Shown: positions 33,935 to 43,435, counted from the stretch's first letter. The stretch is DNA of 64,000 nucleotides from Anaeromicrobium sediminis (GCF_002270055.1 NZ_NIBG01000022.1:1-64000); one strand, 5' to 3'. A program made the numbers and translations. The notes: generated by a model not told the origin, from the letters alone.

Positions 33935-35779
33935 ATGTGCGGAATTGCTGGATGGGTAAATTATGAAAGAAATATTAATAGTGAAATAAATATAATGGAA
34001 AATATGACAGAGATGCTTAAGAAGAGAGGACCTGACGATACTGGTTTTTATGTATCTAACAACGCATTATTAGGTCATAGACGTTTAGTAATTGTGGATC
34101 CAGAAGGTGGAAGACAACCAATGACAAGGCAACTAGGAGATAATAAATATACAATTGTATATAATGGTGAATTATACAATACAGAAGAAGTAAGAGAAAA
34201 ATTAAAGGCAAAGGGACATAAATTTGAAGCATATTCGGATACGGAAGTTCTTTTGGTTTCTTATATGGAATGGGGGGCAGATTGTCTAAAGCATATTAAT
34301 GGAATTTTTGCCTTTGGAGTATGGGATGAAAAAAATAAGAGTTTGTTTTTAGCTAGAGATCCCCTGGGAGTAAAGCCCTTATTTTATACTCAGAAAAATC
34401 ATACATTAATCTTTGCTTCCGAGTTAAAAGCCCTATTAGAACATCCTATGGTAGAGCCTGTTATAGATAGGGAAGGGTTACTCGAAATTTTTGGACTTGG
34501 GCCTGCAAGATCATTGGGAAGTGGAGTTTTTAAATATATTAAGGAAATTCCTCCAGCCCACTATCTAGTATATAAGGATGAAACTTTCTTATTAAAAGAA
34601 TATTGGAAATTAGAAGCTAAACCCCATGGGGAAGATATTAATACTACAGTTGATCACACAAGAAGTTTGCTAATAGATGCCATTGAAAGACAATTAGTAT
34701 CTGATGTCCCCGTATGTACTTTTCTATCAGGAGGATTAGACTCTAGCGCCATATCAGCTATTGTGGCAAATTATTATAAAAGAAATAAAAAGGGTACATT
34801 AAATACTTTTTCAATTGAATATGAAGACAATGATAAATATTTTAAAGCCAATGAATATCAACCTAATTCAGATGATGTATGGGCAGGGAAAATGGCTCAA
34901 TTTATTAATAGTAATCACCACAGTATAGTAATTGATAATTTACAGTTGGTATCAGCACTGAAAGATGCTGTTAATGCCAGTGATTTACCTGGTATGGCAG
35001 ACATAGATTCATCTCTGTATCTTTTTTGCAAAGAAGTTAGAAAGAAATCAACGGTAGCCCTTTCGGGAGAATGTGCCGATGAAATATTTGGAGGATACCC
35101 CTGGTATAGACGAGAGGCTGACATAAATGCCAATACTTTTCCCTGGTCAAAGTATGTAAAGGAACGGAGAAATATTTTGGCCAAAGGACTAAAAAATTTG
35201 CCCCTAGAAGAGTATGTGGCTCAAAAATATGAAGACACTATAAAGCGAGTTCCTAAGCTGGAAGGTGAAACACAAGAGGAAGCTAGGATGAGAGAACTTT
35301 TTTATCTCAATATGAAATGGTTCATGGTGACCTTGTTAAATAGAAAAGATCGTATGAGTATGGCAAATAGTTTAGAAGTTAGAGTACCCTTTGCAGATTA
35401 TAGACTTGTTGAATATGCATTTAATATTCCAAACAAAATGAAGTTTTGTGATGGAAGAGAGAAAGGTATTTTAAGAAGAGCATTAAAGGGAATTTTGCCA
35501 AGGGATATTATAGAAAGAAGAAAGAGCCCATATCCTAAAACACACCATTATATATATACAAAAGCTGTACAAAAATGGATGGGAGAAATTTTACAGGATA
35601 AAAATTCACCTATACTAGAAATTATAGATAGGGATAAAGTATATGACATTGTTAAAACAGGAGGGAAATCATTTAATAAACCATGGTTTGGTCAACTCAT
35701 GACAGGGCCACAATTAATTGCATATTTAATTCAGATGGATACATGGATGAGGGAATATAAAGTGAAAATTATAGAATAA
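33935..35779 (+). CDS. asnB: Glutamine-hydrolysing asparagine synthetase B
   Basis: This 614-aa enzyme makes asparagine from aspartate, ATP and glutamine. The N-terminal glutaminase domain uses Cys2 (MCGIAGW) as nucleophile, with GHRRL, YNGELYN and SDTEVLL motifs. The synthetase domain starts near 240 with the PPi loop LSGGLDSS near 263 and SGECADEIFGGYPW near 380. Some clostridial AsnB-type proteins amidate cell-wall or other metabolites, so plain asparagine synthesis is likely but not exclusive. GAGGAGGAAG precedes the ATG. A Fur-like box lies upstream. Confidence 0.92.
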   Translation: MCGIAGWVNYERNINSEINIMENMTEMLKKRGPDDTGFYVSNNALLGHRRLVIVDPEGGRQPMTRQLGDNKYTIVYNGELYNTEEVREKLKAKGHKFEAYSDTEVLLVSYMEWGADCLKHINGIFAFGVWDEKNKSLFLARDPLGVKPLFYTQKNHTLIFASELKALLEHPMVEPVIDREGLLEIFGLGPARSLGSGVFKYIKEIPPAHYLVYKDETFLLKEYWKLEAKPHGEDINTTVDHTRSLLIDAIERQLVSDVPVCTFLSGGLDSSAISAIVANYYKRNKKGTLNTFSIEYEDNDKYFKANEYQPNSDDVWAGKMAQFINSNHHSIVIDNLQLVSALKDAVNASDLPGMADIDSSLYLFCKEVRKKSTVALSGECADEIFGGYPWYRREADINANTFPWSKYVKERRNILAKGLKNLPLEEYVAQKYEDTIKRVPKLEGETQEEARMRELFYLNMKWFMVTLLNRKDRMSMANSLEVRVPFADYRLVEYAFNIPNKMKFCDGREKGILRRALKGILPRDIIERRKSPYPKTHHYIYTKAVQKWMGEILQDKNSPILEIIDRDKVYDIVKTGGKSFNKPWFGQLMTGPQLIAYLIQMDTWMREYKVKIIE

Positions 35780-35830
35780 TGGATCATTCCCCGTAATATT
35801 TATAAGTTAAAAGAGTTATGGGGGGATTAT

Positions 35831-36112
35831 ATGATTTGTCATGAGGGAATATCCTATCTGGATTCAGATGATGTATATTATTACTATTGTCACGTTAATA
35901 AGAATGAAATTGAGAAATATAGAAATAAGTGGTATAAGGTAAAATGTGTAATTAGACTTGGAAATATACCTGATCATATGAATATATATTTTATACCTCA
36001 GCCAAAATTAGAACACTTCTTAAAGAACAACCCAGAAAAACTATTAGATATTCAGCCTACATCATACGAAGAAATAAAAGAATTATTATTAAAATATAAT
36101 GTACAAATTTGA
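35831..36112 (+). CDS. Hypothetical protein, 93 aa
   Basis: I do not recognise this protein. It is 93 residues and soluble, with a Tyr-rich stretch (DDVYYYYCHVNK) and a C-terminal amphipathic helix (SYEEIKELLLKYN). Three cysteines are scattered (Cys3, Cys20 and Cys39) and form no CxxC pair. GGGGGG precedes the ATG by six bases, so translation is likely. It lies 51 bases after asnB and may be co-transcribed with it; the next strong terminator follows its stop. Confidence 0.65.
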   Translation: MICHEGISYLDSDDVYYYYCHVNKNEIEKYRNKWYKVKCVIRLGNIPDHMNIYFIPQPKLEHFLKNNPEKLLDIQPTSYEEIKELLLKYNVQI

Positions 36113-36120
36113 AAAAATAA

Positions 36121-36160
36121 AAAAGTTCCTAGTGAAAAAAAATTCCTAGGAACTTTTTTC
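36121..36160 (+). terminator. Terminator after the 93-aa gene
   Basis: AAAGTTCCTAG...CTAGGAACTTT with an A-rich loop and six T; similar in sequence to the nrdG terminator. Confidence 0.85.
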
Positions 36161-36190
36161 TATGTAATTGATAAGTAAAAGAAAAATAAA

Positions 36191-36334
36191 TTGTATCGGT
36201 TAAGCAATGAAGAAAAACGATACAATAAAAAATAAAAAGGTACAATTTTGAAAAATGTATTGATAAAACCCTATGAATATGCAATAATATAAAACAAGAA
36301 GACGGATACAATACATAATATACCGATACAATAT
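36191..36334 (+). promoter_or_regulatory. pdxST promoter with repeated GATACAAT operators
   Basis: A promoter (TTGATA at 36260, 17-base spacer, AATAAT at 36283) is flanked by copies of a GATACAAT motif: inverted TTGTATCGG at 36191, CGATACAATA at 36218, degenerate GGTACAAT at 36239, GGATACAATA at 36304 and CCGATACAAT at 36323. Clustered direct and inverted repeats fit a MocR/PdxR-type regulator, which in many Gram-positives activates pdxST. No regulator gene is nearby, so the protein is inferred. Confidence 0.55.
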
Positions 36335-36354
36335 AAAGTTAAGGGGGAATTGTA

Positions 36355-37233
36355 ATGGATACTAGATATGAATTGAATAAAAATCTTGCTCAAATGTTAA
36401 AGGGTGGAGTTATTATGGATGTAACAACTCCTGAAGAAGCAAAAATTGCTGAAGAAGCGGGTGCTTGTGCTGTTATGGCTCTTGAAAGAGTTCCTGCTGA
36501 TATAAGAAAAGATGGTGGAGTTGCAAGAGCTTCAGATCCACAAATGATTAAAGGTATCAGGGAGGCTGTTTCTATTCCAGTTATGGCAAAAGTAAGAATA
36601 GGACATTTCGTGGAAGCTCAAATCTTAGAAGCTCTAAATGTTGACTATATTGATGAAAGTGAAGTTTTAACACCTGCTGATCCAACTCTACATATTGATA
36701 AAAAAGATTTTAAAGTTCCTTTTGTTTGTGGGGCTAAAAACCTAGGCGAAGCTCTAAGAAGAATTGGAGAAGGGGCTTCGATGATTAGAACTAAAGGTGA
36801 GCCTGGAACGGGAGATGTTATAGAAGCTGTTAAACATATGAGAATGATGAACTCTGAAATCAGAAGAATTCAAGGTTTATCAAAAGAAGAGCTAATGAAT
36901 GCAGCTAAGGAATTACAAGCACCTATTCATTTAGTAGAATATGTTCATGAACATGGAGAACTTCCAGTTGTAAATTTTGCCGCTGGTGGTGTTGCTACTC
37001 CTGCTGATGCTGCAATGATGATACAACTTGGTTGTGACGGAGTATTCGTTGGTTCTGGAATTTTTAAATCTGGAGACCCAAGAAAAAGAGCTAGTGCTAT
37101 AGTTAAAGCCGTTACAAACTTCAATGATGCAAAAATATTAGCTGAAGTATCTGAGGACCTTGGAGAAGCAATGGTTGGAATCAATGTGTACTCAATTGAT
37201 GAAGAAGAAAAAATGGCTAATAGAGGATACTAA
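36355..37233 (+). CDS. pdxS: Pyridoxal 5'-phosphate synthase, synthase subunit
   Basis: This 292-aa (beta/alpha)8-barrel subunit condenses ribose 5-phosphate, glyceraldehyde 3-phosphate and ammonia to vitamin B6 (PLP). Motifs are GGVIMDV near 17, the catalytic lysine in MAKVRIGHF near 80, the [11 protein letters not shown] phosphate loop near 150, and the C-terminal [29 protein letters not shown]. It forms a 12+12 complex with PdxT, which supplies ammonia. AAGGGGGAA precedes the ATG. pdxT starts one base after the stop codon. Confidence 0.97.
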   Translation: MDTRYELNKNLAQMLKGGVIMDVTTPEEAKIAEEAGACAVMALERVPADIRKDGGVARASDPQMIKGIREAVSIPVMAKVRIGHFVEAQILEALNVDYIDESEVLTPADPTLHIDKKDFKVPFVCGAKNLGEALRRIGEGASMIRTKGEPGTGDVIEAVKHMRMMNSEIRRIQGLSKEELMNAAKELQAPIHLVEYVHEHGELPVVNFAAGGVATPADAAMMIQLGCDGVFVGSGIFKSGDPRKRASAIVKAVTNFNDAKILAEVSEDLGEAMVGINVYSIDEEEKMANRGY

Positions 37234-37234
37234 A

Positions 37235-37813
37235 ATGAAAAATATTGGTGTTTTAGCACTTCAAGGTGCATTTAAAGAGCATATAAAGATAATTAAATCA
37301 CTAGGTCACAATGGAATTGAGATAAGAAAAGTCCAACAACTAGACGATTTGGATGGAATTATTTTACCTGGTGGAGAAAGTACAGTAATGGGAAAATTAC
37401 TTGATGATTATCAAATTAAAGAAGTATTAGTAGATAAAATCAAAAAGGGTTTACCTGTATGGGGAACATGCGCTGGAATGATTTTGCTTGCAAATGAACT
37501 GGATGGTCATGAAGATGCTCACTTAAAAGTTATGGACATTAAAGTGAAACGAAATGCATATGGTTCTCAACTAGAGAGCTTCGTCATCAAAGAAGTGATT
37601 AAAGGAGTATCGGAAAAGGAAATTCCTATGGTCTTTATTAGAGCTCCATACATTGTTCATATAGGTGAAAATGTTGAATTACTTCATATGGTTGATGGGA
37701 ATATGGTAGCTGCACGTGAAGGTAATATGCTTGCAACTTCCTTTCATCCTGAACTTACAGATGATACTAATTTCCATAAATACTTTATTAATATGATAGA
37801 TGAATATAAGTAA
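37235..37813 (+). CDS. pdxT: Pyridoxal 5'-phosphate synthase, glutaminase subunit
   Basis: This 192-aa class I glutaminase delivers ammonia to PdxS. The N-terminus NIGVLALQGAFKEH, the oxyanion/GGES segment ILPGGEST near 46, the nucleophile Cys in VWGTCAGMILLA near 78, and the His-Glu pair in SFHPELT near 169-171 form the complete triad. The first ATG at 37235 matches the normal family start; longer in-frame starts lie inside pdxS and are not used. Translation is coupled to pdxS. Confidence 0.96.
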   Translation: MKNIGVLALQGAFKEHIKIIKSLGHNGIEIRKVQQLDDLDGIILPGGESTVMGKLLDDYQIKEVLVDKIKKGLPVWGTCAGMILLANELDGHEDAHLKVMDIKVKRNAYGSQLESFVIKEVIKGVSEKEIPMVFIRAPYIVHIGENVELLHMVDGNMVAAREGNMLATSFHPELTDDTNFHKYFINMIDEYK

Positions 37814-38138
37814 GCCGTAATTCTAAATGATATAAAGATTTATCAATTAGAAACCAGCTTTATGTGAACCTACAATTCTAAAAATTTTCAATATATTTTC
37901 CCTCATAGGCAAGTTGCTGTATAGGGAAAGCCTGAATTTGACAAATGTATAAAAGAAAAAACTTCGTCATTTTATAGGAAAAGTCCTTATTTTAAAGAAA
38001 AACTAAGGACTTTTTTTATATTTGAACAAAAACTATATATTATGGAGTGTAGGCATGTCCAGGGAGTGTTTGCTAGTTATACAAAAAGGTGTATAATTAC
38101 CATGTTTGAAAAAATAACTTCGTGAGGATGGACAAATA
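37814..38138 (+). other. 325-base intergenic region with terminator; no gene seen
   Basis: The region is AT-rich with no supported ORF. It holds a weak stem (TTTCCCT-C-AT with AT-AGGGAAA, around 37899-37931) of unknown meaning, and a strong terminator at 37979-38017 (AAGTCCTTA with TAAGGACTT and seven T) ending pdxST transcription. The SulP gene follows 120 bases later. Confidence 0.6.
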
Positions 38139-39791
38139 ATGTTTAAACCAAAACTTTTTACGTGTTTAAAATCATATTCAAAAGATCAGTTTTATAAGGA
38201 CATAATAGCAGGAATTATAGTGGCTATTATAGCCATACCCCTATCAGTAGCATTAGGTATAGCATCAGGTGTAGGACCAGAACAAGGTCTTATTACTGCC
38301 ACCATAGGAGGCTTTTTAGTATCCCTATTAGGAGGAAGCCGTGTTCAGGTTGCAGGACCTACGGGAGCATTTGTAGTTATCGTTTATGGAATAATAGAGA
38401 AATATGGTATAGAAGGATTAGCTATAGCTACCATAATGGGAGGGATGATCCTTGTTTTAATGGGATTTGCTAAATTAGGAAGTCTAATAAAGTTTATTCC
38501 ATATCCTATTACTACAGGTTTTACTAGTGGTATAGCCGTAGTAATATTCTCTACCCAGATAAAGGACTTTTTAGGATTAAATATGGAAAAAGTTCCATCT
38601 GAGTTTATTGAAAAATGGTTAGCGTATATAGAAAACTTTTCTTCTCTAAACCTGTGGGCTCTATTACTTGGAGTTTTAACCATATGCATATTGATTATAG
38701 TTCCTAAGATAAATAAAAAAATACCAGGTGCACTAGTTGCAATTATAATAACTACTCTTATAGCCAATATATTTAAATTAGATGTGAATACTATAGGATT
38801 ACAATTTGGAACTATCAAGTCTCAAGGGTTACATATAAGAGCCATGTCGGTAGACTTTAATACTATACAAATGTTATTTATGCCAGCTGTAGCTATTGCC
38901 CTATTAGGAGGAGTAGAATCTCTATTATCAGCAGTTGTAGCAGATGGTATGATAGGTGGGAATCATAGGTCTAATACAGAATTAATAGGCCAAGGAATTG
39001 CAAATGTATTTTCAGGTTTATTTGGAGGTATTCCAGTAACAGGTGCCATAGCAAGGACTTCTGCTAATGTTAAACTAGGGGGGCGTACACCTGTGGCTGG
39101 TATAGTTCATGCCCTAGTGGTATTTATAATTATGACTTTTTTTATGCCTCTATTTAGTTATGTACCTATGGCCACGTTAGCTGGAATTTTAATAATTGTA
39201 GCTTACAATATGGGAGAGTGGCATGGATTTACTAATTTACATAAGTATCCTAAAAGTGATGCATTTGTGTTTTTAACAACTTTCATATTAACAGTAATTA
39301 TAGATTTAATAGTGGCAATAGAGGTGGGAATGGTATTGGCTTCGTTCCTATTTATGATAAGAATGGCTAGAATATCAAATACATCTTTAATTGTTCATTC
39401 AGAAAGTAGTTGGGGAGATGAGTTACGTATACCTAAGGATAAAATCTTTCAAGAACATGTAATGTATTATGAAATAGAAGGGCCCTTTTTCTTTGGAGCT
39501 GCGGATAAATTCATACAGGCCATAAAGGAGATACATTCCATGCCTAAAGTATTGATGTTAAGTTTAAAGGACGTACCAACTATAGATGCCACAGGATATT
39601 ATGCATTAGAACAATTTTGTAATGAGTGTTTAAGAAGCAATACAGAACCTATATTTTTGAGTCTAAATGAAGAGCTAGAGACCAGATTAAATAAATATGG
39701 ATTTATAGAGAAGGTAGGAGAGCATCGTTTCTATAAGAACTTAAATGAAGCAAAAAAGTATTTAAATCAATTAGAATTTAATAAAAATTAA
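38139..39791 (+). CDS. SulP-family anion transporter with STAS domain
   Basis: This 550-aa inner-membrane protein has a SulP/SLC26 transport domain (residues 15-410, about 12-14 helices; AIPLSVALGIASGVGPEQGLITATIGGF and GSRVQVAGPTGAFVVIV are family signatures) followed by a cytoplasmic STAS domain (about 430-545; MLSLKDVPTIDATGYYALEQ). Family members carry sulfate, bicarbonate, dicarboxylates or chloride; the substrate is not readable from sequence. The TSANVKLGGRTPVAGIVHALV block is intact. GAGGATGG precedes the ATG. Monocistronic. Confidence 0.92.
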   Translation: MFKPKLFTCLKSYSKDQFYKDIIAGIIVAIIAIPLSVALGIASGVGPEQGLITATIGGFLVSLLGGSRVQVAGPTGAFVVIVYGIIEKYGIEGLAIATIMGGMILVLMGFAKLGSLIKFIPYPITTGFTSGIAVVIFSTQIKDFLGLNMEKVPSEFIEKWLAYIENFSSLNLWALLLGVLTICILIIVPKINKKIPGALVAIIITTLIANIFKLDVNTIGLQFGTIKSQGLHIRAMSVDFNTIQMLFMPAVAIALLGGVESLLSAVVADGMIGGNHRSNTELIGQGIANVFSGLFGGIPVTGAIARTSANVKLGGRTPVAGIVHALVVFIIMTFFMPLFSYVPMATLAGILIIVAYNMGEWHGFTNLHKYPKSDAFVFLTTFILTVIIDLIVAIEVGMVLASFLFMIRMARISNTSLIVHSESSWGDELRIPKDKIFQEHVMYYEIEGPFFFGAADKFIQAIKEIHSMPKVLMLSLKDVPTIDATGYYALEQFCNECLRSNTEPIFLSLNEELETRLNKYGFIEKVGEHRFYKNLNEAKKYLNQLEFNKN

Positions 39792-39798
39792 ATATATA

Positions 39799-39837
39799 AA
39801 AATAGACCCTTAGCTAAATCTAAGGGTCTATTTTTAT
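39799..39837. terminator. Bidirectional terminator after the SulP gene
   Basis: AAATAGACCCTTAG with CTAAGGGTCTATTT, T-rich on the right and A-rich on the left; it serves SulP and probably the convergent HD gene. Confidence 0.8.
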
Positions 39838-39892
39838 AGGTATATATCCAATCTCATATTAACTTACTTCGGTCATATGAATAAAAAATATT

Positions 39893-40534
39893 TTAACTTT
39901 TCTCTCCGTTTAGATAGTCCTTACATTTTTGAATAAATATTTCCACATTTCTTTCTTCCGCAGCGATGGCTTCCCTTGAGGTTTGACCTCTTCCTAGTCT
40001 GTCACAGAGACAAAGTAGTGCCATATCATCTGGGTTCGTTTCGGCCACCATTCTCTTTATATTAGCAAAGGGTAGACTTTTTACAACAAAAAGAATCTGC
40101 ATATGCCATCTCACCATTTTAGATACCATGTTAATAATATCTTCATCAGCACCTAACTCTTTTAAGAAATCTTGTGATAGCCTTTTTCCAAATTTGTCAT
40201 GGTCATAGGCCGTAATCCTACCTTTTCTAATTTTTGTGGCAGGAACCTTCCCAAGATCATGTAGTAATGCTGCCCACATAAAAGCCTTTGGATTAGTACT
40301 GTTATCCTTTCTAATAGCTGCATTATCTACTACAAGCATAGTATGGTTCCAAACATTCCCTTCAGGATGATGTTTAGGGGACTGTTCTATTTTTTTTAAG
40401 TCACTTAGCATGGTAAATGGATATTTACTTAATGCTGGTTCTTCTTCAAATATCCTATTAAAATAATCAGAAGGTTTTTCATCTTCCATTAAATGTTTTT
40501 CAAAATCCTTATATATATTTTGTAGTTCATTCAT
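39893..40534 (-). CDS. HD-domain phosphohydrolase
   Basis: This 213-aa cytosolic protein has one HD domain: metal ligands are H in VWNHTMLVVDNA, the HD pair in ALLHDLGKVPAT, and a later D in LCLCDRLGRGQ. The extra helix segment ITAYDHDKFGKRLSQDFLKELG matches the HD domains of the tRNA-nucleotidyltransferase-like family (COG0617/COG2844-type), but no nucleotidyltransferase domain is present. Substrate unknown, probably a nucleotide phosphate. ATG at 40534 has GGGGG eleven bases upstream; ATG at 40552 overlaps that stretch and has no site of its own. Confidence 0.82.
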   Translation of the reverse strand: MNELQNIYKDFEKHLMEDEKPSDYFNRIFEEEPALSKYPFTMLSDLKKIEQSPKHHPEGNVWNHTMLVVDNAAIRKDNSTNPKAFMWAALLHDLGKVPATKIRKGRITAYDHDKFGKRLSQDFLKELGADEDIINMVSKMVRWHMQILFVVKSLPFANIKRMVAETNPDDMALLCLCDRLGRGQTSREAIAAEERNVEIFIQKCKDYLNGEKS

Positions 40535-40614
40535 ATGTTTATTTACCCCCATAAGTAGTAATAGGAAAATTTATTATAATAGTTTTATTTTAATAAAGGG
40601 ATAGAGTTTTTAAA

Positions 40615-40824
40615 TTAAGAATATTGCCATGAACCATCTTCAGTACATACTAGTCTTGTGCCATCTGGTTTTTCAAGTGTTGACCCCACTCCATATTGGG
40701 AACCTTCGAAGGTACAATAAGCACCTTTAGTTCCTGCGGCAACATTTTTAGAAGTAATATTTATATTATTTTCAAGTTGTACCACATTTACAGTAGTGTC
40801 ATTTTTAATTTTATTATTATCCAT
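40615..40824 (-). CDS. Small unknown protein, 69 aa
   Basis: This 69-aa protein has a polar Asn/Thr-rich first half and a compact second half: GAYCTFEGSQYGVGSTLEKPDGTRLVCTEDGSWQYS. The two cysteines, conserved-looking glycines and closing W suggest a small beta-domain, possibly DUF1496-like, but I am not sure. GAAAGGAA precedes the ATG by eight bases. It is oriented like its neighbours and may be expressed from its own promoter in the 180-base gap to the DUF1540-like gene. Confidence 0.65.
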   Translation of the reverse strand: MDNNKIKNDTTVNVVQLENNINITSKNVAAGTKGAYCTFEGSQYGVGSTLEKPDGTRLVCTEDGSWQYS

Positions 40825-40978
40825 TTTAACATTCCTTTCATATTTTTTATGAAGATATATGAGAGTATATTATAAGTATGTGTAATTCTTTTTTTAAAAT
40901 TCAATTTTAGAAATTGTAATATTTTAATAATCTTAGTAAGTGGGAAAAATAAATGTAATTTTAGTAAAATAAATAAAA

Positions 40979-41005
40979 GCCTTCACTAGGGTGAAGGCTA
41001 GATTT
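40979..41005. terminator. Terminator after the DUF1540-like ORF
   Basis: GCCTTCAC-TAGG-GTGAAGGC perfect stem, starting directly after the ORF stop at 41006 and T-rich on the minus-strand 3' side. Confidence 0.75.
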
Positions 41006-41161
41006 TTATTGATGTACAAAACTTGCACAATCTGTGCACTTGGGTCATGTGGCAGGCACTTTGTTTTTAATAATGTCAATATGATCAAGTGTACATTGAT
41101 TAATAGTTTTAGCATGGTGTTTACATTCTGTTGCGCTGCATCCAATACTACTATTCGGCAT
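41006..41161 (-). pseudogene. DUF1540-like cysteine-rich small protein with in-frame TGA at codon 39
   Basis: Reading leftward from ATG at 41161 (GGAGGTGA eight bases upstream) gives a DUF1540-type protein: GCSATECKHHAKT, CTLDHIDI, then after codon 38 a TGA (41047-41045), and in the same frame PKCTDCASFVHQ followed by TAA at 41006. The part after TGA is the expected C-terminal CTDC.SF motif of the family, so the TGA interrupts a real gene. Options are a nonsense mutation, readthrough or selenocysteine. A small perfect hairpin (TGCACA-GAT-TGTGCA, 41038-41024) begins six bases after the TGA, but it also encodes the conserved CTDCA, so it may be coincidence. The status is unresolved. Confidence 0.6.
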
Positions 41162-41294
41162 AAATTCACCTCCAATGTATTTGTTAATATTATTAGAGTT
41201 TTAAAGAGCAAATATTCAATGGATTTATCTTATATAATTGAGAGAAGTTGCGAAAAATAAGACTGAAACAGATGATATAGGAAAAGGAGATAAG

Positions 41295-43250
41295 ATGACA
41301 ATTCTTAAAATAAACAATGTTAATAAATATTATAAAATAAGTAAAAAAGAAACATTTCAAGTGTTAAAAAATGTGAATTTGTCCTTCTATAAGGGTGAAT
41401 TTGTATCAATAATAGGAGAATCAGGTAGTGGGAAATCTACACTAATGAACTTAATTGGAGGATTAGATTCAGATTTTCATGGAGATATTTTATTCCATGG
41501 TAAGTCAATTTCAAAATTTAAAGAAAAAGAATTAGATGCATATAGGAAAAATAATATAGGATTTATATTTCAAAGTTTCAATTTAATACCACATTTATCC
41601 GTATTAGACAATATAACTATTGCAATGACTTTATCTAATGCTTCAAAGGAAGAACAATTTAGTCGTGCTAAAGAATTATTAGAAGAAGTGGGATTAGAAG
41701 ATCAAATTTATAAAAAACCTAATCAATTATCCGGTGGACAAAAGCAACGGGTGGCTATTGCCAGGGCATTGGCAAATGATCCAGATATAATATTGGCCGA
41801 TGAACCAACGGGAGCCCTAGATTCTAAAACATCAGAGCAAATATTAGAATTATTACAAAAAATTGGGAAAAGGGGAAAATTAATTATTGCTGTTACTCAC
41901 TCATCAAAAGTTGCAAATTTTGGTACTCGCATTGTATCTATTAGTGATGGTGAAATAATTAAGGACGATATTATAAAAGAAAAGATAGATCTAAAAGAAG
42001 AAAGAGCACATATTAAAAAAGGAAAACAAAATCTAAGCTTTTTCTCAGCAATTAAATTAGCTTTAAATAATATGAGGTTAAATACATGGCGAAATATTTT
42101 AATATCCTTTGGTGCATCTATTGGTATTACTAGTGTTATTATAATGTTAGCCCTAGGAAGTGGAGTAAAGTCATATATTCAGGGGGAAATCCAAGGGAAC
42201 GTTGATCCTCTCATGATAGAAGTGACCAAACCAAGTAAAGAGGAAATGAGGGGGCCCATTACAGCGGGAAACCCATTCACTACAGAGGATATAAAAGAAA
42301 TAGAAGGAATAGAAAATGCTAGGGAAATAGAAAAAAGTAGTACAATTTCCATGAAAACCAGGATAGAATACAAGGATAAAAGTAATGATGTATTAATACT
42401 TGAAACATTGACAAAATCCTTTGATGAATCAAGTGTTACATATGGACAAATGCCTAAACATGATGAAATTATAATTTCTAAGAATGTTGCCGAAAATTTA
42501 ATGGAAGAAGGGGAACCTGTTAAAAATTTAGTTGGAACCACAGTAAAATTATTAATTGTGGAACAAAAGGATAATAAGCCGGTACAGATTGAGGAAGAAT
42601 TTACTATTAGTGGCATAATGGAAACTAGTGGTCAAGGAATGATGGGTAATTTTACTTTAACCTATTTGAATTATGATGATTTAAACCAATTATATAGGGA
42701 CAATGGAGTAGAGTTTGGACCAACAACCCTATATGTATATGGGACCAATGAAAAATATATTGCACATATAAAAGAAGAAATAAAGGAATTAGGTTATGAA
42801 GGTTCCAGGGAAGAGGCAATCTTAGAACAATTAATGGTGTATCTAAATATTGCTACAGCAGTATTGGCTGGTATAGCAGGCATTTCATTAATTGTATCAG
42901 GTATAATGATATTAGTAGTATTATATATTAGTGTCATTGAACGAACGAAAGAAATTGGAGTATTAAAAGCTATTGGTGCAAGAAGAAAGGATATTAAACG
43001 CATTTTCTTCTCAGAAGCTGCCTTGGTGGGAGTGATTGCTGGTTTAATTGGTGTTATTTGTGCTATTTTCATAGGAAACATTGGAAATGGAATTTTAAAT
43101 AGGCAGTTTGGTGTAAAGTTAATAGAGGTTAAAATTGACTATATGATTTTGGGGTTATTAGTAAGTACTATTGTTAGTGTAGTAGCAGGTTTGAGTCCTG
43201 CAAGTAAAGCTGCAAAATTAGATCCAATACAGTCCTTGCGTCATGAGTAA
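41295..43250 (+). CDS. MacB-type ABC exporter, ATPase fused to FtsX-like permease
   Basis: This 651-aa protein has an N-terminal ABC ATPase (residues 1-235): Walker A GESGSGKST, signature LSGGQKQRVAIARAL, Walker B IILADEPTGALD and the H-loop AVTHS. A permease half has one helix near 275-295, a long extracytoplasmic MacB domain (about 300-520) and three C-terminal helices of the FtsX type ending DPIQSLRHE. This is a type VII (mechanotransmission) exporter of peptides, lipoproteins or antibiotics. No MacA-like adaptor gene is adjacent. ATG at 41295 follows AAAAGGAG by seven bases; upstream in-frame starts lack sites. Confidence 0.9.
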   Translation: MTILKINNVNKYYKISKKETFQVLKNVNLSFYKGEFVSIIGESGSGKSTLMNLIGGLDSDFHGDILFHGKSISKFKEKELDAYRKNNIGFIFQSFNLIPHLSVLDNITIAMTLSNASKEEQFSRAKELLEEVGLEDQIYKKPNQLSGGQKQRVAIARALANDPDIILADEPTGALDSKTSEQILELLQKIGKRGKLIIAVTHSSKVANFGTRIVSISDGEIIKDDIIKEKIDLKEERAHIKKGKQNLSFFSAIKLALNNMRLNTWRNILISFGASIGITSVIIMLALGSGVKSYIQGEIQGNVDPLMIEVTKPSKEEMRGPITAGNPFTTEDIKEIEGIENAREIEKSSTISMKTRIEYKDKSNDVLILETLTKSFDESSVTYGQMPKHDEIIISKNVAENLMEEGEPVKNLVGTTVKLLIVEQKDNKPVQIEEEFTISGIMETSGQGMMGNFTLTYLNYDDLNQLYRDNGVEFGPTTLYVYGTNEKYIAHIKEEIKELGYEGSREEAILEQLMVYLNIATAVLAGIAGISLIVSGIMILVVLYISVIERTKEIGVLKAIGARRKDIKRIFFSEAALVGVIAGLIGVICAIFIGNIGNGILNRQFGVKLIEVKIDYMILGLLVSTIVSVVAGLSPASKAAKLDPIQSLRHE

Positions 43251-43349
43251 AAAAGGCATACTTTTTTAAAGAGTCAGGGGAGGTTTGTCCACAACCCTTT
43301 AATTTTTTACTATACATAGTTTTGAAAGTTTATAATTGTATAGGAAGTA

Positions 43350-43403
43350 TAAAATTCCTTCTGTTGGTAGATAAAAGATTAAATCTACTTAACAGAAGGA
43401 ATA
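43350..43403. terminator. Large hairpin between convergent genes
   Basis: ATTCCTTCTGTT..TAGAT with ATCTA..AACAGAAGGAAT forms a long stem in the gap between the MacB-type gene and ymaF, so it can end transcription from both sides. Confidence 0.65.
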
Positions 43404-43435
43404 AATATTTTGAAAAATAAATTGTTTAAGAATTC

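Noticed and set aside
40933-41211. 92-codon minus-strand frame over the DUF1540-like region
   Set aside because: It reads a different frame from the DUF1540-like gene and shows no family pattern.
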